A DNA stretch of 64,000 nt, taken from NCBI RefSeq assembly GCF_047511655.1, contig NC_133405.1, positions 94,277,598-94,341,597 of the forward strand. The letters run 5' to 3'. Source of the DNA: Castor canadensis (lineage: Eukaryota > Chordata > Mammalia > Rodentia > Castoridae). This document shows, piece by piece, positions 45,421 through 55,100 of this stretch. The translations under genes were made by a program, and so were the position numbers. The notes beneath the pieces are model-generated. The model was not told where the DNA came from, made no database searches, and was given only the letters and a program-made list of their open reading frames with translations. Each line of letters begins with the position of its first letter. The first letter of the stretch is position 1.

Positions 45421-45464
45421 AAGACCCAAGCCTTGTATGCACATATGAATAATAAAAAAAAAGA

Positions 45465-45535
45465 AGTAGCGTGTTTGCCTAGCATGCACAAAGTCCTGAG
45501 TTCAATCCTCAGTATTGCCCCCCACCAAAAAAAGC
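45465..45535 (+). mobile_element. 5'-truncated ID SINE abutting the L1 tail
   Basis: gtagcgtgtttgcctagcatgc, 'acaaagtcctgagttcaatc' and ctcagtattgccccccaccaaaaaaa are an ID element that lacks its first 20 or so bases (ctggggatgtagctcagtg). The missing head is replaced exactly by the L1 A-tail, so the L1 junction lies inside the SINE. Confidence 0.75.
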
Positions 45536-47034
45536 CTGCATTGAAAAACTGAGGCTTCTTTTTATTGTGCAAATTGTGCAAATACTTTTGTGCCAGCAAT
45601 GTGACCATAAAGTTATTGACGAATCTTGCCTTAGTCCTTCTATCTGTCCTTCCCTGCGTCTATGAATGCATGACAAAATGGCCACATCCATGGATCTGAG
45701 AAATGTTTAGAGAGCTTCCACAGGCAAGGAATTAAAGCAAATCCACTAAAAGCATCAGTACTAATCTGTGAGGCAGAACAAGGGTTCCGCTCACTTCAAA
45801 GCTTTGTTTCTCTATTGCCTCTTCTGGGCTGAGTCGCCTCCTTTCCTCCTTTGCACCTTCTTTGACATGTTTATCACAAGCTCATAAACAAAACTATTCA
45901 ACCATGTTTTGAAGCATTTTTCTGGCTGCTGAAGCAGTGGAAATCTCTGCACAGACAAGAGCAAAACATTACAAAATATCCAAATAACCTAAGTACTACA
46001 TATCCACTGACTGGTACTTTCCAATGTGTGCATTCCAGAGCAGAAAGAGCAATTTCTACATGCTTAAGACAAATTTTCATATTTTGATGTAATCTTCCCC
46101 TGTGTTGTAAAACTGTCTCAGATCACTTTCCCATTATTTATCTGTAGGTATTTATTCAATGTTCATTTTCTTGCATTTTGCTTTCTCTGGATATGTGACT
46201 GACAATAGGATACAGAATCCTTTAGACAAAGCCAGGAGATTATGCAGAATGTGAAAAAATGAAGTTCCCCAATTTCCTCTCATATAGATTTTCTGAGTGC
46301 CCTCAGGTAAATGGACATCAAGAATGCCAGAAAAATGATTGGATCTCACAAACATAACCCAACAGTCTGATAAAAGGGAGCCTGAGGTTATAATGTTAAT
46401 GCATACATGAATGCCTTAGTCTTTATTTCCACTTATGAAAGTCTGGATGGTCCAGTTATTCTCTGTGGAAGTCTTAATCAGAATATCTGAACATACAAGT
46501 CACACCCTGAAGTCTCTCCATTTTGATTCTCAGGTAAATCCCCATCAAGACACTTCTGTGTATAAGAGGCAAGAGAGACAGTGGCATCTCCCATGAAAGC
46601 CCTCCATGGAGGTTCCTTGCACAATTATTTGATCTGATGCGTCCCTAGGGAGATGTGTGCTTGCTGGGATAAGTTGAGAAGAAAAAGAGGGTGATCAAAG
46701 AAAGATGTTCAACCTTTGAGACACACACAGCTAAAGTTGACAAGAAGCAATTTTAATTAAAATACTATCTTATGGCAAAAAAGAATGATACACAATTTCT
46801 ACTTGTTAAATAAGACTTAATTCACATATTTTTTAAGCTGTATGTACATAAAGAGTCACTGTGCTTTGTGTATAAAGTCCATTACATACATTTGAAAGGA
46901 TGACATGGCACCTTCAGGTCTTAATGCCAATATTAAACTTGTAAAGGAAAATTCAAAAGTAGGAAAACACACATTCAGTTTTCCAAATATCCTTTGGGAA
47001 TCATGATCAAATATTTTCATATCACTTATGTTCT
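45536..47034. other. Unassigned stretch
   Basis: No gene or repeat family is recognised. The few 60-70 codon frames lack support. Confidence 0.35.
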
Positions 47035-47165
47035 GTGTGTATGATTTTCATGTACTACTGGATTTAATCATCCCAACAGCCTCTGAGGTAGACCTTATTT
47101 TTATTCCTCCCTTGCAACAGAAAATACACCAGGAACTCAAGGGGATCATGAATCCTAGGTCTTGA
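47035..47165 (+). mobile_element. MIR SINE fragment
   Basis: 'tggatttaatcatcccaaca', gcctctgaggtagaccttatttttattcc and the following 'accaggaactcaaggggatc' follow MIR 3'-half order. Confidence 0.5.
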
Positions 47166-47760
47166 TTTTGAAGACTCTGTTCAGAAAGACTCTGTTCATA
47201 CTGACTCAATCTCTGAACCACCTATATCCATCACAAGGTGAAGAGGAGGTACAGTGTTGGGTTTGGGATCTGAGGCAATCTTATTTTTCCTAAGAACAAG
47301 ATTTGCCAGCATCCCAACAGTCATACATCAGATCTTCCTGTACTTGGGCTATTCCTTTTAAAGGTTTACATGAAGAATGGCCAGTCCACTTTCCAAACAG
47401 CACAGTCATCAATTAGTGCATTCATTCCCCCAATAATTATCTATAAGTGTTTTCCTTTCTATGACTGAACAGCTCCAACCACACCCCACAATGCTGTGGC
47501 CCTGTCTTATGAATGGGAGGTGGCAAGAGGTAAGCATATCATTTTGTCCAAACTCTTATCCCAAATTGGCACATATATTTGCTTTGACATCACCCCAGGG
47601 GCCTTATGGCCTCTGTACAACATGAGAATTTTTTGTGGCATGCATCAACAAATTGGTGGGGAGAAGGCTCAGTTGGATCTGTGTCTCCCCTTCCCACATC
47701 CTTCTTGCCACTAGAGTGTTCAAGCCCTAACTTGTAACCAGTACCAGTAAGTAGAAAATT
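47166..47760. other. Unassigned stretch
   Basis: Nothing recognised. A 72-codon frame (47,496-47,714) has no motif. Confidence 0.3.
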
Positions 47761-47761
47761 C

Positions 47762-47852
47762 TTTTTTTTTGCTTTTGGTGGTACTGGAGTTTGAACTCAG
47801 GGTCTCATGCTTGTTAGGCAGGCACTCTACCACTTGAACCACTCTATCAACA
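47762..47852 (-). mobile_element. tRNA-type SINE
   Basis: 'tttggtggtactggagtttg', aactcagggtctcatgc and 'ggcaggcactctaccacttg' are a well-kept reverse-strand copy of the form typical of castorimorph-like genomes. Confidence 0.85.
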
Positions 47853-48079
47853 AAAGTTAAATAATCACTTAATGTTTAAGAAACTAATGCTCCTTCTGAC
47901 TTTTGCTATCCACAGCATGTGTGAGAAATAGATATAGTACACATGCAAAATTCTTCCACTCAGTTAGTGAGTCAGTGAGTGAGGAAAGAGCAATCAAGAG
48001 TAGGTTGTTGTACATACAGTTTAATAAATCTCCTCGGCCCCCACTCATTCCCACGTGAGAATCCAATAACTAGAAAACT

Positions 48080-48365
48080 GAAGCGAGAAGGATGGAACTG
48101 GCGATCACCATGTTAACAAAATAAGGCAGATCCAGGAAGAAAGATATTATATGTTTTCTCTCATATATGGAATCTAGATTTAAAGAAAGATATTCCAATA
48201 GATGGAAGACCATTAGAGAAGAAAAAGGTGACCAGGGAGAGCATGAGAAGGGATAAGAGAGGCAAATAGAAGGAGTGAATATGGTCAAAATACATTATTT
48301 ACATGTATGGAAATGTCACAAGGAAGCTTATTACTTTATACAATTAATAATCACTAAAAAACACA
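48080..48365 (+). mobile_element. Old L1 3' end
   Basis: 'gcgatcaccatgttaacaaa', 'tttctctcatatatggaatc' and 'atatggtcaaaatacattat' follow an older L1 3'UTR order, ending in an A-rich stretch. The minus-strand frame 48,288-48,070 is a shadow. Confidence 0.7.
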
Positions 48366-48870
48366 AAAATGTGAAGAGGTAATATAAGACTGAGGGGGGG
48401 TTACAGGTAATTTCCTGAGGCAACTGTTGCCTCCAGTCTAAAACAGGGTATAATATTGCAGAAGGAAGAACACAGCCAAAGGGGCCAGGTTGACTTCCAA
48501 CTCCACCTGCTTGGTTGGCACTTCATGTGTCACTCCTCTAGTTCTGAAGATCCCTAGGTTAGAGCTTCCCGCCCTTTCACATCCCATCAGCAGTTCTTCG
48601 ACCCTGACCTCCAGGTGCCAATTGTAGAAAGTTCAAAGTTCCACACTGCATATCCAAGACAATAATCAGGAAGTTGGATGGAGATCATGGAAAGGTTCTG
48701 TGTCTCTGTGTGTGTTCATGTGTGTGCATAGATGCCAGTATGTATGCACACATCTTAGATAGAGATATGTGTTAACTGAACCTAAAAATATGTCCCTAGC
48801 CATAACACCTTGATTATACCTGAGATTATCTGAACTTAAAAATAAAATGGAAATAAAATAACCAGAGCAA
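48366..48870. other. Unassigned stretch
   Basis: Short TG-rich patch at 48,700-48,745. No gene or repeat family recognised. Confidence 0.3.
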
Positions 48871-48873
48871 AAA

Positions 48874-48960
48874 AGGCTGGAAGCGTGGCTCAAGCAGTAG
48901 AGCACCTACCTAGCAAGTACACAAATCCCTGAGTTCAAACCACATTACTGCCAAAAAAAA
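48874..48960 (+). mobile_element. tRNA-type SINE
   Basis: 'ggctggaagcgtggctcaag', cagtagagcacctacctagcaag and 'gagttcaaaccacattactg' with an A-tail. A and B box regions are recognisable. This 'gtggctcaag..gtagagcacc' head is the main clue for the proposed rodent lineage. Confidence 0.88.
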
Positions 48961-49639
48961 TTATCCAGAAATGATGAGGAATTGCTTAACATCAGAATGT
49001 TCTAGGAATAAGATTAAATTAGAGCAGTCATTGCCCATTTGTGAAAGAAGAGGATATCTTCCAGAGGTAGGGGTTTCCCAAAGAGGGTTCTGAATTTGAA
49101 AAGGCCAAACAAGGAATCAAGGAGGAAGACTGGGGACACTGTTGGCTCTCTGGTTCATTTGGGTGCCATGGTAGGGCCAGCAGTCAGACCAGCCAGACAG
49201 GAATTGCCCCTCCCCATAAAAAGAAGAGTCCTCTGCCCACAGCATGAGGTTTATAGGCTGGTTCTGGCATCCCAGGCTCAGGGAGTCCAGGAACCATTCT
49301 TGGTTAACTGATATGCTTCATGTGGTGAGCATGAACAGAGTCTCACACCTGCTACATTGAAAGAAGATACCAATGTGTCAGTGCATATTTTGTATTTTGA
49401 ATTTCCATGGTATAATTATTTAAATTTGCTCAAATCTTTCTTTGCAGAGCTAAATGATAGATGACTCCAGTTTGGTGACGGCATTTTTCAGCTTTACTTA
49501 GACATGGTGTGCAAAACCTGACATCCTGAGATACACAGATAGGTAGATAGATAGACAGACAGACAGGTAGAAAAATAGTGAAACAATTACCAAAATCAAC
49601 CTCATTACCTAACAATCACATCAATCATTACATTGGCAT
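48961..49639. other. Unassigned, with a GATA/GACA tract
   Basis: 49,537-49,569 is a short GATA/GACA simple repeat. Nothing else is recognised. Confidence 0.4.
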
Positions 49640-49938
49640 ATGTGTGTGAAGAGGGTTCTTAAGACCTACTCTTTTAATATACCCCATGTATATAATACAT
49701 TTCCCCCTTTTTATCATCCTACATTAATTTTACAAATGGGCTTCATTATGACATTCTAATATAAGTATTTAATGTATTTTCATCATAGTCCCCTCCAATC
49801 TACTTGTTAACTGTACTCACTATGCTATACATTGAATCGCGATGAAATATATTCATTGCATTACTGAAGGTTTGTGCACTTGACCAACATGTCCCCATTT
49901 CTTTCCTCCCCCCACTGACCATGGGAAACCATTGTTCT
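49640..49938 (-). mobile_element. Ancient L1 3'UTR fragment
   Basis: 'gggcttcattatgacattct', 'gtttgtgcacttgaccaaca' and tgtccccatttctttcctcccccc followed by gggaaaccattgttcta are typical of old L1M 3' ends on the minus strand. Confidence 0.65.
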
Positions 49939-49939
49939 A

Positions 49940-51010
49940 GGAAAAATATGAGCACTTCAGTGTGGGGAGTGCATTAAAGCCTATGAGAACTGGACACAAG
50001 CAAGGCGACATGCAGTTATTGCCCTTACCTGTAGGCCGAGATAGGCACAGCCTCCAGCCACGAAACAGGGAAAGGCAGAACAGCTGTGTCTCCTAAGTTG
50101 TGTTCAGAGAAGCAAGAACACAGGTTTCTCCTGTTGCGATGTCACACCCCTCCCCATGGCTCCACCCTGTTTGCTGCTATAAAAGACCCCTGAAGGAGGA
50201 AGAGGGGATTTTGCCTTTGGGGGCTTTACTTTGGGCTTTTGGACTTTTGGACTTTTGGACTTTTTTGCTTGGCTTTTGGCTTTTTGGCCTGGGGGCTTTT
50301 TGCCTTTGAATATTGGGAAGAAGCTTTTCCTTTGGGCTTTTTGGTGTGGGAACTTTTGGAAGGGAACTGAAGGGAAAAGAATTGCTGAAGGGAAAGTGCT
50401 AAAGAGGGGTTGGTAGAAAGTCTGCACTGAGAACTTTAACATAGGCTTCAGAAAGCAAAGCTGAGAAAGAACTTCATACATAGGCCTTAGGAAAGCTAAA
50501 GCTAAAGAGAAGCCAAAAAGAACAAGGGACAGTACACAGTGCAAGTCTAAGGACTGAGACCTTAAGAGTTATGTATATGCAGTTTTTAGGCATGGCTGCT
50601 GGTTTGCAAGTTTGAGCACAGAGGCTTTGAGAAAGCTAAAGAGAGATGGGACAGTGCAAGCCCAGGGGCAAAAGACTTTAAGAGCAATTAAGGTAAAGAT
50701 AAGCTAAGAGAGAACATGGGACAGTGCGAGCCTAAGGAAAGAGGTTTTAAGCAAGGTTTTACAGAACTGCAAGGAGGAAGTCCTTAAAGAATCAAGATAG
50801 AGAAAAGAAGCAATGAGGGTTGGGCATTTCCAGCCAAGTGTACAACACACCTGATCCCAACTTTCTGTCTGTCTATCCTGTATCTTTTCTAAAATCTCCA
50901 GTATCCCCCAGTTAAGCCCAGTTAGGTCCAGTAATAACCAAGGAACAAGAGAGAAAACCTCGCCCCAGCAACGGAGGGGCATGAAAAACAGTGCCCCCTT
51001 CACTTCAGTT
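49940..51010 (+). mobile_element. LTR-like element of unknown family with TATA box and internal tandem repeats
   Basis: TATAAAAG lies at 50,178-50,185. It is followed by 'ttttggacttttggactttt' and related ggctttt units (50,220-50,340), and from about 50,430 to 50,760 by degenerate units sharing 'gggacagtgcaagcc' and 'gagaaagctaaagagaga'. The layout (upstream region, TATA, repeat-rich leader) resembles an endogenous retrovirus LTR and leader. I saw no primer-binding site, no gag/pol frame and no confirmed TG...CA ends, so this is a candidate only. The 146-codon minus-strand frame (50,544-50,104) is Lys/Pro low complexity from the repeats. Confidence 0.4.
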
Positions 51011-51229
51011 TTATACAGTATTTTTAGTGTACCTTTGTTTTGACTGCAACTCATCTCATATCCTAATGTCGGCACCAACATCCTTTGAGTTTTTCCCATT
51101 TTGGCTTTCAGATTTTCAGATTAAGGATGCTTAGCCTGTATTTGTGAAGTACGTTGAAAATGAAGCTACTAAATAATGAAATAATCAAACCTAAAAAGAA
51201 ACAACAAAGAATCAAAGCAATCAATATCT
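51011..51229. other. Old repeat of unknown class
   Basis: 'cctttgttttgactgcaact' and 'ttttggctttcagattttca' then 'gattaaggatgcttagcctg' resemble an old mammalian interspersed repeat whose family I cannot name. Confidence 0.3.
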
Positions 51230-51640
51230 CAAAGAGACATTCTGCCCTTCCGTGTTCACTATAGCATTATTCACAACAGCACTCATATGGAGCACTACTA
51301 TGTGTCCATGTATTGATGGTTGGATACAAAATTGTAGAGATTATTGTGTACACATACACACATTGACAAAGGACTATTGTTCAGCCATAAAAAAAGGAAA
51401 TCTCGATGTTTGGGACACATAAAAATGCACTTTGAGGATATCATGTGAAGTGAAAAAATACCTAACAGAGAAAAAAATACTGCATGATCTCACTTATATA
51501 CAGAATCCCAACAGAGTCATAATATTTTCAGGATGATAAAGTAGATTGTTCTCTGTAGTCATATGCATTTTGATGTACTTAGTAGAACTGCATTTCAATA
51601 GAAATCACTAACAATTATTCCATGAGATTTGACCAAGGGA
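51230..51640 (+). mobile_element. Ancient L1 ORF2 C-terminus / 3'UTR
   Basis: 'actatagcattattcacaac', 'gactattgttcagccataaa' and 'ctgcatgatctcacttatat' match, in order, the ORF2 C-terminal end and early 3'UTR of old L1s. Confidence 0.7.
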
Positions 51641-52075
51641 TGCCACACAGGATCTCATGAGGGAGCTTGGGAGTTAAAGTGACATTTCAAGGTTTGTCTC
51701 CAAAATCAAGAGAATAGGAAGCAAGGAAAGGATTGCCATCCGTGTAGCTCATAGGATTTGGATTGAACTAGATCATGGGAGGGAGATTGTGCTTGTATTT
51801 GTGAGGACAGGGGTGGGGAATGTGCTTGGGAAAAACTGAGGTGTGCCACTTGCATCCTGTCTGCCCAGCAGGATGTACCATTTTCTACTTTTTTGACTTG
51901 TTTGAACTCAGTCAATCATTCAAAAATGCACAATAGTTTTACTACTACCCTAATGTGCAGTGTAAAAATGGATAAAACAAAGCTTAAAGACCAAGCAAAT
52001 TTGAACAAGATTGAAGAGGCTAGAAGTTTTTGAGATGGGATAGGAGCGCACACACTCTGGCTTCAGTCTCCATTC

Positions 52076-52880
52076 TTTTTTTTTTTTTTTACTTTATTTT
52101 TTATTTTTTATTTATTTTTTATTATTCATATGTGCATACAAGGCTTGGGTCATTTCTCCCCCCTGCCCCCACACCCTCCCTTACCACCCACTCCGCCCCC
52201 TCCCTCTCCCCCTTACCCCCTCAATACCCAGCAGAAACTATTTTGCCCTTATTTCTAATTTTGTTGTAGAGAGAGTATAAGCAATAATAGGAAGGAACAA
52301 GGGTTTTTGCTGGTTGAGATAAGGATAGCTATACAGGGAGTTGACTCACATTAATTTCCTGTGCGTGTATATTACCTTCTAGGTTAATTCTTTTTGATCT
52401 CACCTTTTCTCTAGTTCCTGGTCCCCTTTTCCTATTGGCCTCAGTTGCTTTTAAGGTATCTGCTTTAGTTTCTCTGCATTAAGGGCAACAAATGCTAACT
52501 AATTTTTTAGGTGTCTTACCTATCCTCACCCCTCCCTTGTGTGCTAAAGCTTTTATCATGTGCTCAAAGTCCAATCCCCTTGTTGTGTTTGCCCTTGATC
52601 TAATGTCCACATATGAGGGAGAACATACGATTTTTGGTCTTTTGGGCCAGGCTAACCTCATTCAGAATGATGTCCTCCAATTCCATCCATTTACCAGCGA
52701 ATGATAACATTTCGTTCTTCTTCATGGCTGCATAAAATTCCATTGTGTATAGATACCACATTTTCTTAATCCATTCGTCAGTGGTGGGGCATCTTGGCTG
52801 TTTCCATAACTTGGCTATTGTGAATAGTGCCGCAGTAAACATGGGTGTGCAGGTGCCTCTGGAGTAACCTGTGTCACAGT
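52076..52880 (-). mobile_element. 5'-truncated L1, same young family as the full-length copies
   Basis: Plus-strand T/AT-rich tail, 'ttcatatgtgcatacaaggc', C-rich tract (52,155-52,225), 3'UTR, then the last 80 codons of ORF2 (52,842-52,600, still open, ending SLICGH). It stops at gtgtcacagt, the position matching 31,549 in copy A. Flanks cagtctcca and cagtcttcc could be a short imperfect target-site duplication. Very similar to copy B. Confidence 0.88.
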
Positions 52881-53004
52881 CTTCCCAAAAGCAACATTAA
52901 TGTGACTTAATCCAAGAAGAGTCATGATTCATACATCCTTTGGTGCTAGTCAACCTACTACAATGCCCACAGGTGTCAATACACAATATTTATGCAACTA
53001 GATT

Positions 53005-53200
53005 CATATATTTTTATTGGGATATGTTTATTGTACAGGGGGAATTCATTGTGACAACTCCAAATTGGCTTATATTGCACATTGATTAGGTTGTCCCCAC
53101 CATATCTCTCCCTCTACCCTCTCCCTGTCCCACTTCAAGCAATTGCAAGAGGTTTCATTGTTCTAGTTCATATAGGTATAAGATTCATGTTCTTTTAAAT
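53005..53200 (-). mobile_element. Older L1 3' end
   Basis: 'tttttattgggatatgttta' and 'ggcttatattgcacattgat', with tgcaagaggtttcattgttc downstream. Same subfamily as the pieces at 54,800 and 58,830. Confidence 0.65.
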
Positions 53201-54799
53201 GTCCATGAAAGCCATAGGTGGAGCCAAATAAAGGCGTGTTTAAGAGTTATCAGCAATGGCTAGCAAGTGTATGGACTATATGCCAAAAAGTAATCCAAAA
53301 GGAAATCAGAAAAATTAGATTCTTTGCCCTGAACACAAAAATCTAGGACTTCCCTTGTTATAAGCTATTTTTCCAGAGAAAGTGTGCCTAGCTAATGGGA
53401 ATGTGATCAAGTTAGTAGTCACTGGACTTTTATTTCCTTGGCAGTACTCACAGATATCTAGCGGTCCAACCAAACAGGATCAGAAATGCCTTCTTTCTTT
53501 TGCCATATGCCTTAATAAGATTTCTCTGGCAGCCTGACCAACATAAATGGCTTTGCAAGAGCTGGAAAAAGCATACACACATGCACACTAACTCTGGGAC
53601 TTATTTTAACAGTATTCTCTAAATTTTAAAATATTGCCAGTAATCATTTGTAAGAAAGGCTGTGTAATACAGACCAACTAGAACAAGTTTCATCTTTTGC
53701 CATGTGCCTTAAAGATGACTTCTACACCTATTTAAACATGATGTGAACAGATTTGTACATGTGTCCATGGGAAGTTTGCATGCTAATAATTGCTCCCTGA
53801 AATATTAATATTCAAAATTTTTAAAAAATTGCAAATCACCATTTCACCAAGCTATGGGACCATAGCTCTCCTTTTAAGTGTATTTTCATAATGACAATAT
53901 TACTTTCAGTGTAAAATATGAGTCCTGGAGGAAGAAAAAGATGAAAATGTGGAGGAAGAAAAGACCTCAGTGTACAAGATGAAGAGATCATCAAGCATCT
54001 TGCATCCAGTTGGGCCTGTTACTGTGGGTGTCTTAACATTACAGGAATTTGTTCACATTAATTTACTTTCAAATGTTGAGCTAGAATATATCCCATTATA
54101 TAAATGTCTTCCATTTTGCTAGTGGATGATATGCCCATCTAATTAAGAAAACATAGATCCTGGAGAATTCTATCCCATCAGTGCCTTTATATGTATGCTC
54201 ATCTGCTTCCCAGGAATATATCCTATAACTTTCATCTCATGCTTTTAAACAGTTGGCACCAACCCATCTGAACATAGATTAAAAAAGCTTGCAAAATCCT
54301 TGTGGCCAGCTATTTGGAGTAGCCACTCTGTGGGAAGAGCAACATTACTAAGAAAACACACATGACAGTGTTGAAAAAGTTTTAGACTTAGTTATGTTTG
54401 GATATATGGATGTGTTCTTTATGTGTATTAGATATAAGGTGATATATAATAATGCATACACATTTGAAACTTGGTTTCTTTAGAACATTGTTGTTTGACC
54501 TTCATACTAATTGTGTTAAAAGTGTAAACCACCTCTATGCAGTGCCATGTCAACAAATCTTCTAGTTCAGTAAAGCCTAGTTACATATTGATATTAACCC
54601 CATTTTATAATGACAAAACTGAGACTTTAGAGATTGTGTCTTACTTAGGAGCTCTTGATAATTCAAGAAACTGGCAAATGGATAGCTGGTTTAACACAAT
54701 TTTTAAATGGGTTTTACAAAGTGAAAAATATCTAAAGTTTTTTGTAGAAAAATCTATAGCTAAATAACCTACCATAAACAAATTATTTCTTCCAGATAT
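53201..54799. other. Unassigned AT-rich stretch
   Basis: No gene or repeat family recognised. The 76-codon frame at 54,537-54,767 has no motif. Confidence 0.35.
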
Positions 54800-55100
54800 T
54801 TTTTATTATAAATTTTTATTAGGATATATTCATTATACCGGGGGGGGGTTAGAAGTGATAATTCTGATCAGACTTATATTGTACATTATTTACATTTCCC
54901 CATTGTCTCTCTCCATCTTCTCTCCCCTTCAGCCCCCATCCACCCCAACCAAAGCAACTGCAAGAGGTTTTTATAGTTCTGTTCCATATAGGTATATGAA
55001 GTCCATCTACCGTATACCATCACCTTAATTTCCTTCTTTCACTCTCCCTCCTCCCAGTAGTACTCCCCCCTCCCACATATACTGTGCCTATTTTACAGTC
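54800..55100 (-). mobile_element. Older L1 3' end
   Basis: 'aatttttattaggatatatt', 'gacttatattgtacattatt' and gcaagaggtttttatagttctg. A tract of nine or ten G (54,840-54,849) marks the L1 3' end on the minus strand as C-rich. Confidence 0.65.

Larger units (their letters stand above)
38254..45462 (+). mobile_element. Full-length L1, copy B (younger-looking)
   Basis: Starts 'gggattccaagatggcggcc' (complete 5' end). A GC-rich 5'UTR with a 129-bp tandem duplication runs to about 39,200 and is followed by a T-rich leader. ORF1 is at 39,896-41,097, ORF2 at 41,148-44,974, then a 3'UTR with a G-rich tract (45,342-45,420), AATAAA at 45,451 and an A-tail. At about 7.2 kb it is the usual length for a complete rodent L1. 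I find no target-site duplication: the 5' flank ends ggagactgaa and the 3' flank reads gaagtagcgtg. It holds few disabling changes compared with copy A, suggesting a later insertion. Confidence 0.95.

Noticed and set aside
45454-45535. Reading L1 copy B plus the ID element as a 3' transduction
   Set aside because: No second A-tail with matching target duplications was found beyond the SINE, so a junction inside a pre-existing SINE is simpler.
50104-50544. 146-codon minus-strand frame rich in Lys, Pro and Ser
   Set aside because: It is the reverse reading of short ggctttt/ggactttt repeats. The composition is low complexity and no domain is present.
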